NCBI GenBank assembly: GCA_003151825.1
Contig: PLYO01000017.1
Span: forward strand, 1 to 34,469
Direction: 5' to 3'
DNA length: 34,469 bases
Origin: Ignavibacteriota bacterium
GTDB lineage: Bacteria; Bacteroidota; Ignavibacteria; Palsa-1295
The stretch's first letter is position 1, and each line of letters opens with the position of its first letter. Of the stretch, positions 7,741 through 15,362 are shown one piece after another. The notes under the pieces were generated by a model. It worked only from the letters and a program-made list of their open reading frames with translations. It was not told the origin of the DNA and searched no databases. Both the position numbers and the translations under genes were made by a program.

Positions 7741-8795
7741 TACGCGTTCTCCTTTCGATGGACGAGCGGTAAGCGCGGCATCGCCAATAACGAAAAATCG
7801 CTCGACTGCCCTCGCGCGTGCTTCAGTGCGCCGAGCATGGCGATCATCGCCGCGTTATCGGTAGAAAACAGCGGTCGCGGAACGTAAAAGCGCATTCCGC
7901 GGCGGGTGCATTCTGTTTTGAATCGCGCGCGCAGCTCCGAATTTGCGCTTACTCCGCCCACGCAGACGACCTCGTTTACGCCACGCGCTTCGGCGGCGCG
8001 AAGCGTTTTCGTTACTAATACATCCACCACCGCGCGTTGAAAAGAGGCGGCGATGTCTGCCCTCACCATCCCCCAGCCCCCTCCTCTTTCAGAGGAGGGG
8101 GAGTTTTTTTTCATCCAGTACAATACAGATGTCTTAATTCCGCTAAAGCTAAAATCATAATTCTCCTCATTCATCAACGCGCGCGGGAATTTAATAAATT
8201 CTGGATTTCCCGTTCGCGCAAGCTTATCTATTTCGGGTCCTGCCGGGTAATCCAAGCCCAGCATCTTGCCCACTTTGTCGAAGGCTTCGCCAGCGGCATC
8301 GTCTAAGGTTTCTCCTAAGAATTCATAGTTGCCTACGTCGTTAACAAGAGCAAGCAGCGTGTGGCCGCCCGAAACGACTAAAACGACAAAAGGGACCTCT
8401 GGCTTTTCTTCTTCAAGCAATGCGCTGAAAATGTGGGCTTCGATGTGATGAATTCCGATGAGGGGAATACCCAAGCCAAGCGACAAACCCTTTGCAAAAT
8501 TTAATCCTACAAGCAACGATCCCATAAGACCCGGAGCATACGTCACGGCCACGCCGTCCACTGCGTCCAAGCCAATGCTGGCTCTATCTAAGGCTTCTCG
8601 CATAATAGGAACAATGCTTCGCACATGCGCGCGGGAAGCAAGTTCGGGAACTACGCCGCCGAATTTATCGTGAAAAAATTGCGACGACACAACGACCGAA
8701 GCAAGCTCGCCATCTCGAAGAATAGCCGCGCTCGTCTCATCGCAGGAGGTTTCGATGCCGAGGATACAGCCGGTATGAGAAATCGCTAAACTCAC
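7740..8795 (-). CDS. tsaD: tRNA N6-adenosine threonylcarbamoyltransferase TsaD with palindromic insert
   Basis: Catalytic subunit of the complex that installs t6A37 on ANN-decoding tRNAs, essential in most bacteria. Family features are ILGIETSCDETSAAI at the start, the metal-binding HHIEAH segment (H117 and H121), GETLDDAAGEAFDKVGK, FSFSGIKTSVL and CVGGVSANSELR, and D313 in STDNAAM. Start is a GTG at 8795 overlapping the uvrC TGA (GTGA). At 351 aa it is somewhat longer than most TsaD proteins. About 14 extra residues (231-244, KNSPSSERGGGWGMV region) lie exactly between GIKTSVLYWMK and ADIAASFQRAVVDVL, which are normally nearly adjacent. They are encoded by the 41-bp element at 8064-8104. An A8 run precedes the insert in the sense strand and could be prone to slippage. 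Confidence 0.95.
   Translation of the reverse strand: MSLAISHTGCILGIETSCDETSAAILRDGELASVVVSSQFFHDKFGGVVPELASRAHVRSIVPIMREALDRASIGLDAVDGVAVTYAPGLMGSLLVGLNFAKGLSLGLGIPLIGIHHIEAHIFSALLEEEKPEVPFVVLVVSGGHTLLALVNDVGNYEFLGETLDDAAGEAFDKVGKMLGLDYPAGPEIDKLARTGNPEFIKFPRALMNEENYDFSFSGIKTSVLYWMKKNSPSSERGGGWGMVRADIAASFQRAVVDVLVTKTLRAAEARGVNEVVCVGGVSANSELRARFKTECTRRGMRFYVPRPLFSTDNAAMIAMLGALKHARGQSSDFSLLAMPRLPLVHRKENA
8064..8104 (+). repeat. 41-bp GGAGG palindromic element inside tsaD
   Basis: A perfect 11-bp stem CCCCCTCCTCT / AGAGGAGGGGG (8077-8087 with 8091-8101) with a TTC loop, preceded by CACCATCCCCCAG and followed by a T8 tract. The copy at 10886-10926 matches it, inverted, at 38 of 41 positions. It keeps the tsaD frame and codes for N-SPSSERGGGWGMV. 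On the plus strand, stem plus T8 looks like an intrinsic terminator antisense to tsaD. Confidence 0.85.
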
Positions 8796-10885
8796 CCGAT
8801 CACCTCCACGACGACTTCATTTTCTTGTTCCTGACCCGTAGCGTCCTCCGCCGATTCCGCGAGTGCTTTGTCCTTGAAATAGTTCACAATCGCTTTCATA
8901 GCCTTGAGTCCAACAGCCGTAACTAATTCCGGCTCGCTCGCCGTCTTTACTCCTTCGACGGAGCCAAATCGTTCCAGAAGCTTGAGCGCGGTCTTTTTGC
9001 CGACTCCGGGAATTTCGGTCAGCTCGGTTTGGAGCGTTCGCCGGTCGCGGAGTTGTCGATGGAAGGTGATGGCAAAGCGGTGCGCTTCGTCGCGAATATG
9101 CTGGAGCAATCGCAAACTGCTCGAAGAACGGGGAAGGATTAGCGGATCTAACGATGAAGTGGTAAACACTTCTTCGAGCCGCTTGGCAAGACCAAAGACC
9201 GGAGTGCCGGCAAGATCGAGTTCGGAAAGCACTTCATACGCGCTTGAAAGCTGGCCTTTACCGCCATCGATGATGATAAGATCCGGCAGATCGGTTTTCT
9301 CCGCGAGCGCGCGCGAGTAACGACGCCGGACAACTTCGCGCATCGCGGCGAAATCATCGTTCCCCTCGACGGTTCTGATCTTATATTTTCTATACTCCGA
9401 TTTCTTCGGCTTGCCATCGATAAACACGACCATCGAACTGACATATTCTGTTCCCTGCAAATGCGAATTATCGAAACATTCGATGCGACGCGGCGGACGT
9501 TTCAGATGCAGATCGCGCTCGATCGCTTTCAGCACATGCGGAATGTGATCGGCCTCCTTCATTTTTTGCAGCTTGATCTCGCCCAGCAAAAACCGTGCAT
9601 TCGAGCGGACCATCTCCATCAGCTTTGCTTTTTCGCCGATTTTGGGATGCACGATGTTCGGCGGTTTCATCGCGCCGGCTTCGTCATCCACAGACAGTTC
9701 CCGCGCGCGGCGGCCAAGCCATGCTTGAAGCGTATCTTCATCTTCCAATTCGACCGGTAGAAGAATTTCTTCAGGGATATAATCGGCGACGGAATAATAT
9801 TGCTCGATCAATGCAGAAAGAATTTCCGAATCCGATTTGCCCTCGATATTGGTGAAGAAAAAATGCTGCTTACCGATCAGCTTGCCATCGCGCACTTTGA
9901 AAACGATCCCACAGGCATCGTCATCTTCATGTGCGAGCGCAAAAATATCGCGATCGATTTCTTCCTCGGTCACAACTTTCTGCTTGCTGGCATACTCGGA
10001 CAAAATTTGGAGTTGATCTCGGATTTTGCCGGCCTCTTCGAACCGCATTTCTTCTGAAAGCCTTGCAATATCGGCTTTTAATGCAAGCTGGACATCGCGT
10101 GTGCGGCCCGAAAGCAGCTTACGGACTTTGTCGATCATCGCGCGATAATGCTCCTGCGTGACCAATCCTTCGCACGGGCCTTCGCATTTTTTGATGTGGA
10201 ACTCAAGGCAGACCTTCACCTTGCCTCGCAAAATAAGTTGCTCGTCAATATAATAATCGCAGGTGCGAATGGGGAAAATATCGCGCAGTGTTTTTAGCAA
10301 ATAGCGCAGATACCCGGCTTCGGTATAAGGCCCATAATATTTCGAGCCGTCGCGTTTTTTGTGGCGCGTGGAAAAAACGCGCGGATACGGCTCGTTCGTC
10401 ACGACGACATAAGGGTAACTTTTATCGTCCTTGAGATTGACGTTATAGCGCGGCTTCAGCTTTTTTATCAGCGTGTTTTCAAGAATAAGCGCCTCGACAT
10501 CGCTGTCGGTCAGAATCACTTCGACATCGGAAATCTTCGACACCAACGCGCGGAACTTTCCATCGCCTACGCCACGACGGTAATTCAGAAAATACGATCG
10601 AACGCGATTGCGGAGCACTTTCGCCTTGCCAACATAAATTACTCGGCCCGCGCCATTCTTGAATTGATAGACGCCGGGGTCGCGTGGCAGTGAATCAAGC
10701 TTCTCTTCGAGCGTCAGGTCATCGGCAGTAACGGCAAGATGCACATGCGGGCCAAAGGTCGCAATATCGATCGCATCCTCCTCCTGCTCGAGTTCATCAT
10801 CGTGAAAAGGAATCTGATCGAACTCGTCGGGATTCGATGGCGAATGCAAATCGTCCATTGGGACGGACGTGCCAGAATTCATCAT
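8792..10885 (-). CDS. uvrC: Excinuclease ABC subunit C
   Basis: Nuclease subunit of UvrABC nucleotide excision repair, cutting both sides of a lesion. Domains in order: GIY-YIG nuclease from about residue 65 (DPGVYQFKNGAGRVIYVGKAK), a cysteine-containing linker, the UVR motif for UvrB contact (EEMRFEEAGKIRDQL), the RNase H-like endonuclease (IECFDNSHLQGTEYVSSMVVF, LIIIDGGKGQLSSA), and tandem helix-hairpin-helix (ELTEIPGVGKKTALKLLERFGSVE). At 697 aa it is longer than usual because of about 58 acidic residues before the GIY-YIG domain, rich in D, E and P. The ATG at 10885 is embedded in the epimerase stop (ATGATGA) and directly abuts a palindromic element. A later in-frame ATG ten codons in is an alternative start. 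Confidence 0.96.
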   Translation of the reverse strand: MMNSGTSVPMDDLHSPSNPDEFDQIPFHDDELEQEEDAIDIATFGPHVHLAVTADDLTLEEKLDSLPRDPGVYQFKNGAGRVIYVGKAKVLRNRVRSYFLNYRRGVGDGKFRALVSKISDVEVILTDSDVEALILENTLIKKLKPRYNVNLKDDKSYPYVVVTNEPYPRVFSTRHKKRDGSKYYGPYTEAGYLRYLLKTLRDIFPIRTCDYYIDEQLILRGKVKVCLEFHIKKCEGPCEGLVTQEHYRAMIDKVRKLLSGRTRDVQLALKADIARLSEEMRFEEAGKIRDQLQILSEYASKQKVVTEEEIDRDIFALAHEDDDACGIVFKVRDGKLIGKQHFFFTNIEGKSDSEILSALIEQYYSVADYIPEEILLPVELEDEDTLQAWLGRRARELSVDDEAGAMKPPNIVHPKIGEKAKLMEMVRSNARFLLGEIKLQKMKEADHIPHVLKAIERDLHLKRPPRRIECFDNSHLQGTEYVSSMVVFIDGKPKKSEYRKYKIRTVEGNDDFAAMREVVRRRYSRALAEKTDLPDLIIIDGGKGQLSSAYEVLSELDLAGTPVFGLAKRLEEVFTTSSLDPLILPRSSSSLRLLQHIRDEAHRFAITFHRQLRDRRTLQTELTEIPGVGKKTALKLLERFGSVEGVKTASEPELVTAVGLKAMKAIVNYFKDKALAESAEDATGQEQENEVVVEVIG

Positions 10886-11319
10886 ACTCCCCCTCCTCTG
10901 GAAGAGGAGGGGGTTGGGGGGTGGTGTGGTGTCTCACACAATTCTATGAGTACCCCATTCGTCGATTTCGGATGCAGGAATGCGATCGTCATTCCGTGCG
11001 AACCTTTGCGCGGCTTCTCGTCAATGAGTTGAAAGCCCTGCGCTTTCAACCGCTCTAATTCTTTTGCGACATCCTCCACTTCCAGAGCAAGATGATGAAT
11101 ACCTTCGCCACGTTTTTCGAGAAATCTTGAGATGGGCGAATCGTCACTGGTTGGCTCTGTCAGTTCAACGCGAGCATCGCCAAGCTGGAACGAAGCAATC
11201 CGCACTTTTTGATCGGCCACTTCTTCATGATGAATGCGCGCATCGCCGAGGAGCTTTGCAAAAAGCTCCTCCGCGCTCTTGAGATCGCGCACGGCAATGC
11301 CGAGATGTGAAATTTTCAT
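10882..11319 (-). CDS. mce: Methylmalonyl-CoA epimerase with repeat-derived C-terminal tail
   Basis: A 145-residue vicinal-oxygen-chelate protein that interconverts the 2R and 2S epimers of methylmalonyl-CoA, feeding propionate and branched-chain carbon to succinyl-CoA or the reverse. Expected metal ligands are visible: H5 in SHLGIAV, Q38, H76 in GIHHLALEV and E126 in GVLIELCE. Normal family members end right after the LIELCE strand. Here about 15 further residues (TPHHPPTPSSSRGGGV) are encoded by the element at 10886-10926, and the TGA stop lies at its edge inside the uvrC ATGATGA. It is the first gene of the seven-gene operon; linkage to uvrC is unusual to me. Annotation as epimerase rather than a generic VOC enzyme is likely but not certain. 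Confidence 0.88.
   Translation of the reverse strand: MKISHLGIAVRDLKSAEELFAKLLGDARIHHEEVADQKVRIASFQLGDARVELTEPTSDDSPISRFLEKRGEGIHHLALEVEDVAKELERLKAQGFQLIDEKPRKGSHGMTIAFLHPKSTNGVLIELCETPHHPPTPSSSRGGGV
10886..10926 (-). repeat. 41-bp GGAGG palindromic element at the epimerase/uvrC junction
   Basis: A perfect 11-bp stem (10889-10899 with 10903-10913) and a GGA loop, followed by TTGGGGGGTGGTG. Inverted relative to the genes compared with the copy in tsaD, it differs at only three positions: loop base, C/T and A/G. In the epimerase frame it is translated into HHPPTPSSSRGGG. The same PSSxRGGG peptide appears from the tsaD copy because the core is palindromic. Confidence 0.85.
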
Positions 11320-11366
11320 CGAAGAGAGAACAGCGAGAAGGGGAAAAAAGCGCGAAAGTGAATACC

Positions 11367-11720
11367 TTAACTCGCTTCCAACTCCTTGCGAAGATTTAAG
11401 AGTTGCTGCAAAAGTTGAGGAATATCTTCTTCTATTGTAAGCAAGATTGCACTATAATCCAAATCATCATAGCCATGAATAAAGCGATTTCGAGTATCCG
11501 TAGCTTCCACCCACGGAATTTCCGGATGAGCTTTTTTAGTCTCATCGCTTACTTTGCTCGCAGCCTCTCCGAGTGTTTCGAACAGACGCAAAAGAGCAAG
11601 CAATGTCACTTCTGGCCAGGGATCTTCGGATTCCTTCGCTATTGCCACAATCTTCTCGCAAAACGAGATCATGTGGCCAATGCGGTAACGGTCGTTATCC
11701 CGCGTAGATAGGTTTGGCAT
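11367..11720 (-). CDS. hepT: HepT-like RNase toxin (DUF86)
   Basis: A 117-residue helical HEPN-domain protein with the R-x4-H-x-Y active-site motif in RNRFIHGYDD (R77, H82, Y84). Family members are RNases or are regulated by AMPylation of the tyrosine by the partner MntA. The ATG at 11720 gives the standard length. An ORF extension to 11828 would run deep into the antitoxin gene. The 26-base overlap with the upstream antitoxin is typical of this two-gene arrangement. Confidence 0.88.
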   Translation of the reverse strand: MPNLSTRDNDRYRIGHMISFCEKIVAIAKESEDPWPEVTLLALLRLFETLGEAASKVSDETKKAHPEIPWVEATDTRNRFIHGYDDLDYSAILLTIEEDIPQLLQQLLNLRKELEAS

Positions 11721-11991
11721 CGTTGACAACCTGAGCACGAAATGATTTATCGAGAAATCCCGCTGTGTTGAGATCAACCGTTCGTCCAAAAACCTCTCCG
11801 AGCGATCTTTGGAGCCGCGCAAGTCCAAAAAGGCCTACGCCGTGTTCGGGCGAAAATTCCACCAGCAAATCCAGATCGCTCGCGGGCGTATCTTCTCCGC
11901 TCAATACCGAGCCAAAGACGGCAAGGCGTTTCACGTGATAGTTCCTACAGAGCGCTTCCAAACGCTCGCGATCGTAATCAAGCTGATTCAT
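11695..11991 (-). CDS. mntA: MntA-like nucleotidyltransferase antitoxin
   Basis: A 98-residue minimal nucleotidyltransferase with the GS-x10-DxD signature in FGSVLSGEDTPASDLDLL (G27, S28, D39, D41). Proteins of this family neutralise HepT by transferring AMP onto its active-site tyrosine. The complete DxD motif suggests catalytic competence. It is upstream of and overlaps hepT by 26 bases, so the antitoxin is made first. It is divergent from the MFS gene at 12030 across only 38 bases, which must hold promoters for both. Confidence 0.88.
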   Translation of the reverse strand: MNQLDYDRERLEALCRNYHVKRLAVFGSVLSGEDTPASDLDLLVEFSPEHGVGLFGLARLQRSLGEVFGRTVDLNTAGFLDKSFRAQVVNDAKPIYAG

Positions 11992-12029
11992 GTCTGTAAT
12001 ACAATTATTTGGGCTAAAATGTTTGGGGA

Positions 12030-13340
12030 ATGACTAATTCGAGTTATTTTTGTAGCGAAACGATGCCATCCACCCGCAAAATATCGATCGTTCCGCTGAT
12101 GGCCGTGAGCTTTATTAGTATGCTCGGCTATGGGATCGTGCTCCCATCGCTCGTGTATGTGGTGCAAACGTTTCATGGGAGTAATTTTCTTTATGGCGCG
12201 CTCGGGGCGAGCTATTCTGCGTGCCAGTTCATAGGAGCGCCGATGCTTGGCAAGCTCTCGGATCGATTTGGGCGCAAGCGAATTCTATTCCTGAGTGTAT
12301 TTGGCTCGGCGGTTGCATGGGTGCTGTTTATTGTTGCGTTCCGACTGCCGATGACGATGATGGGCACCTTTACCACATCGATGACAGGCGCAGTGTCCAT
12401 CACATTGCCGATGCTGTGCATCTTCATCGCGCGCAGCTTCGATGGATTAACCGCCGGTGATGTCTCCGTCGCAAATGCGTATGTGGCGGACGTAACCGCG
12501 CACGAAGAACGCAAAGCCGATTTTGGCAAAATGGGTGTCGCGGGAAATCTGGGATTTATTCTTGGCCCGGCACTTGCGGGCATTTTGGGCCAAACGCCGC
12601 TGGGACTTAATTTACCGATCTATCTCGCGCTCGGTACTTCCATTTTCGGACTTCTGCTAATTGTTTTCGTTTTGCCGGAATCGCGTCCACGCAACGTGAA
12701 AAAAAACGTGGAGAGTGTGAGCGCGCAAAATATTCTGGGGCATGGGCCGAAAGAATCCTATGAACCCGAAAAACCTGCCAAGATGACGCTGCGCAAAGCA
12801 CTCAGGATGGATCACATTCCTCTGCTGCTTGCAATTTATTTCGTGTTTTTTCTTGCGTTTAGTTTATTTGTCGCGTCGATGCCGCTGTATGCGACGGAAT
12901 CGCTGCACTGGTCTATCACAGAAACGGGTATCTTCTTTTCCGTTCTTTCCATCGTGATCGTTATTACGGAAGGGCCGATCCTCACGTCGTTCAATAAACG
13001 CGCGAGCGCAGAAGCACTTACGATCTGGGGAACATTCATCGTCGTGTTGAGCTATATTTCATTGCTCGTGCCAAGCCCCGTTTTCGCGTATGCTGCTGCG
13101 GTACTCTATGCACTCGGCAACGGCCTTATGTGGCCCTCGTTTCTTTCGCTGCTCTCGGATCGCGCAGGAGAAAACCAGGGCTATATTCAGGGTCTCGGTA
13201 ACAGCGCCGGCGCGCTGGCCTCGATTGCGGGACTGCTCGTCGGCGGCATCCTCTTCACCGCGATGAAAGGCGGCGTGTTTATCGTGCCGGCGGCGTTGGT
13301 GGCCATTGTGTTTGGAATGACGTTCTGGCTACGCCGTTGA
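12030..13340 (+). CDS. MFS transporter, drug:H+ antiporter-like
   Basis: A 436-residue major facilitator with about 12 transmembrane segments and a central polar loop (about residues 215-250). Motif A is present after TM2 as GKLSDRFGRKRIL, and the N-terminus GYGIVLPSLVYVVQ is typical of TetA-like DHA1 exporters. Residues of the loop include repeated charged KP/EKP segments. The substrate is unknown. The ATG at 12030 follows GGGGA, a possible ribosome-binding site. An ATG at 12063 (MPSTRKISIVPL) is also plausible. The 3' end overlaps the convergent DUF190 gene by 12 bases. Confidence 0.85.
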   Translation: MTNSSYFCSETMPSTRKISIVPLMAVSFISMLGYGIVLPSLVYVVQTFHGSNFLYGALGASYSACQFIGAPMLGKLSDRFGRKRILFLSVFGSAVAWVLFIVAFRLPMTMMGTFTTSMTGAVSITLPMLCIFIARSFDGLTAGDVSVANAYVADVTAHEERKADFGKMGVAGNLGFILGPALAGILGQTPLGLNLPIYLALGTSIFGLLLIVFVLPESRPRNVKKNVESVSAQNILGHGPKESYEPEKPAKMTLRKALRMDHIPLLLAIYFVFFLAFSLFVASMPLYATESLHWSITETGIFFSVLSIVIVITEGPILTSFNKRASAEALTIWGTFIVVLSYISLLVPSPVFAYAAAVLYALGNGLMWPSFLSLLSDRAGENQGYIQGLGNSAGALASIAGLLVGGILFTAMKGGVFIVPAALVAIVFGMTFWLRR

Positions 13341-13685
13341 TGGCCGATACATCATCACATCTACTTTTTCCAGTGTAACCATTCCGCCGCCGATCATTTC
13401 TTCCAAATCGGGCATGACGGCGCGAATCTTCGATTCGCGATCTACGACTTCCATGACGATCGGCAAATCGCTCGAAAGATATTCCGAGAGGATATTTCGT
13501 GCCTTCGCGCTCGCGCCAAAACCGGCGATGGCACGAATAACCGTGCATCCGGCAAGCCCGCGTTCCCGGAAGTCATTCAATAATGCTTCCCACAGCGGCT
13601 TGCCATTGAATTTTCCATGCGCGGCTTTATCGGACTCGCCGATGAAGATTCGCATGAGCACCCAGGGATCGTTCGTGTTTTCCAT
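13329..13685 (-). CDS. DUF190 family protein
   Basis: A 118-residue cytosolic PII-like alpha/beta protein. Family features are LMRIFIGESDKAAHGKFNGKPLWEALLNDFRERGLAGCTVIRAIAGFG (given here in parts: the FIGESDK start, the PLWEALL helix and the GLAGCTVIRA strand) and DLPIVMEVVD. DUF190 proteins are commonly encoded beside crcB fluoride channels, as here. Their function is unsettled and may be regulatory. I chose the ATG at 13685 (MENTNDPWVLM). The upstream ORF extension reads through the MITE-like repeat and is not credible. The repeat separates this gene from crcB. Confidence 0.88.
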   Translation of the reverse strand: MENTNDPWVLMRIFIGESDKAAHGKFNGKPLWEALLNDFRERGLAGCTVIRAIAGFGASAKARNILSEYLSSDLPIVMEVVDRESKIRAVMPDLEEMIGGGMVTLEKVDVMMYRPSTA

Positions 13686-13700
13686 AAATGTTTTTTTATT

Positions 13701-13862
13701 GTCATTGCGAGGGAAATCAAGCGACCAGAGGCGCATCGCCGACGATGCTTGCTTGATTTGACGAAGCAATCTCTTCATGATGAGCACGTCAACCGTGAAT
13801 GAAGGGATTGCTTCGTCGAGCCTCAAGCGGCTGTCGCCTCTTGAGGCTCTCCTCGCAATGAC
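13701..13862. mobile_element. MITE-like element, GTCATTGCGAG termini, copy 1
   Basis: 162 bp bounded by the perfect 11-bp inverted repeats GTCATTGCGAG and CTCGCAATGAC. The centre has GACGAAGCAATCTC facing GGGATTGCTTCGTC. The left arm folds as AAATCAAGC/GCTTGATTT and the right arm as GAGCCTCAAG/TCTTGAGGCTC, so the whole can form a cloverleaf. There is no coding capacity. It sits between crcB and the DUF190 gene. Confidence 0.85.
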
Positions 13863-13887
13863 GATGTATAAAAAAATGTTGAACGTA

Positions 13888-14259
13888 TCATAAAGCCATT
13901 TCGGCCAGGGCGAAACCGGCCAAACATGCCAGTGGCGCGAATAGGATGGTCGATGAAAGATAAAGAAACGCCAGCCCGAACTGCCGCTCGGTGAAGAGCG
14001 AGACAAGCTCGTAGGAAAAGGTGCTCATCGTCGTATAGCCGCCACAGAAGCCGGTCGTCAGCATGAGGCGCACTTCCGGTGAGGATGTCACGCCTGTTAA
14101 ATATCGCATAAAAAATCCCAGCGCGAGCGAGCCGGTCACGTTGATCGCGAGCGTCGCCCACGGAAAGGACGTGGTGTTCCAGTCCGAGATCCATACGCCG
14201 AGTTCGTAACGGGCTATGACGCCGGCCACGCCGCCGAGCGCAAGAAACAGATATTTCAT
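13888..14259 (-). CDS. crcB: CrcB/Fluc fluoride ion channel
   Basis: A 123-residue four-helix membrane protein that forms dual-topology dimers exporting fluoride. Signatures are GGVAGVIARYELG (TM1), LAINVTGSLALGFF with the pore asparagine N40 (TM2) and GFCGGYTTMSTFSYE (TM3). In most homologues the last motif is TTFSTFS, the two phenylalanines forming the Phe box; here the first is Met78 and the second is Phe81. Upstream of the start I see no convincing fluoride riboswitch. The DUF190 partner is downstream beyond the repeat element. Confidence 0.94.
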   Translation of the reverse strand: MKYLFLALGGVAGVIARYELGVWISDWNTTSFPWATLAINVTGSLALGFFMRYLTGVTSSPEVRLMLTTGFCGGYTTMSTFSYELVSLFTERQFGLAFLYLSSTILFAPLACLAGFALAEMAL

Positions 14260-14326
14260 TCCAAAAAAGATTGTTCCATGGATTGAAATGCGCTACATCG
14301 CATTATCATTCCATCGAACAAGTTTT

Positions 14327-15226
14327 TTAGAAATGGTACGCCAGCGTCACTCCTCCGATGGTTGGCTCTATCACAAAGCTTGTCGGTTTCGGATCGTTGG
14401 TTTTCAAGTCGTAATGATCCGGTTGATGCGCGACCCAATAACCGGAACAGATCCCGATCACACCGGCGAGGAATGTATCGCTAAGCCAATGCTGATCCGA
14501 ATACATGCGGCTGTATGCCGTTGCTGCGACGAACGAATAAAGACCAATGGATACCCAGGTATTATTGATGTCGGAGGCGAGAGATTCGCTTAGAGCTGCG
14601 GCAACCGTTACGTGACCTGACGGCATAGAATTAGAGATATTGGCCAGATCGAACCCATGGTAAATGAACGTCCCCTGATCGAGAATAGGCCGGTTCCTTC
14701 CTACCAACGTTTTCAGTACCGTCGTGGTCAAACCCGCGTAAGCAAAGGACTCAATCACATGCAGGCCCATGACGCGCAGCTTTTCGTTGTCCGTCGAAAG
14801 CCCGACGGTGTAAAGCGACACAAAAGTAAGCGCTGTCGCGTAACCGTTACCATAAAAATTGTTGCCGAATTGCGAAAACTGATTGCCAAATGTACTTTGA
14901 TTTTTTTGAAAAACAGTGCGAACCGGCCGGTCGTCGGCAAGTTCGAGCATCGCCGTGAATGCTACGCCTGTGCCAATAATAGCCCACTCGCGCAAGTCCC
15001 ACTGGAGCGGCCGCAGTAAGTAATTGCCCAGATCGCACCACCCATCCTTGATATCGTGCCAGATGATGTGTGTACCCGATGAGGAGGCAAGCACGGCCTT
15101 CGTCACCGAATCGTTATAAATAAATACGGTGTCGGGTTTCGGATTCGGCAGAGGGAGAATGGGCTTCTGAGCGGACGCCACCGAGCCGATCGAAATGAGA
15201 ATTAGAATAATAATAATACGTATCAT
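14327..15226 (-). CDS. Secreted/envelope PAP2-family phosphatase 1
   Basis: A 299-residue type 2 phosphatidic acid phosphatase-like protein with a signal peptide ending SVASAQ. The three-part active site is complete: KTLVGRNRP (K-x6-RP), NSMPSGHVT (PSGH) and SRMYSDQHWLSD (SR-x5-H-x3-D). It probably dephosphorylates a lipid phosphate on the outer face of the inner membrane or in the outer membrane. Candidates are undecaprenyl pyrophosphate, lipid A or phosphatidylglycerol phosphate. It is the last gene of the minus-strand envelope cluster starting at 20065. The long N-terminal periplasmic segment with low similarity to standard PAP2 is noteworthy. Confidence 0.88.
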   Translation of the reverse strand: MIRIIIILILISIGSVASAQKPILPLPNPKPDTVFIYNDSVTKAVLASSSGTHIIWHDIKDGWCDLGNYLLRPLQWDLREWAIIGTGVAFTAMLELADDRPVRTVFQKNQSTFGNQFSQFGNNFYGNGYATALTFVSLYTVGLSTDNEKLRVMGLHVIESFAYAGLTTTVLKTLVGRNRPILDQGTFIYHGFDLANISNSMPSGHVTVAAALSESLASDINNTWVSIGLYSFVAATAYSRMYSDQHWLSDTFLAGVIGICSGYWVAHQPDHYDLKTNDPKPTSFVIEPTIGGVTLAYHF

Positions 15227-15362
15227 AAGTGTCCTGCGTTGAAATAATTCTCAATAATAAAAAAATTAGGATTTAGTAACGAGTTGTCTGGCAGATTGTG
15301 ATATTTGATACAAATCGAACATTCGTCATTCATAATTTATCTCGAATTAATTCATTCTGCCG

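Noticed and set aside
8103..8112. Real intrinsic terminator inside tsaD on the plus strand
   Set aside because: No plus-strand gene ends there; the terminator-like look is explained by the inserted palindrome next to the A8/T8 tract.
13686..14006. N-terminal extension of the DUF190 ORF
   Set aside because: It reads through the MITE-like element and the crcB antisense region; the family starts at MENTND.
14260..14330. Fluoride riboswitch upstream of crcB
   Set aside because: I looked for the conserved riboswitch pattern and did not see it; the stretch is short and lies against the PAP2 gene end.
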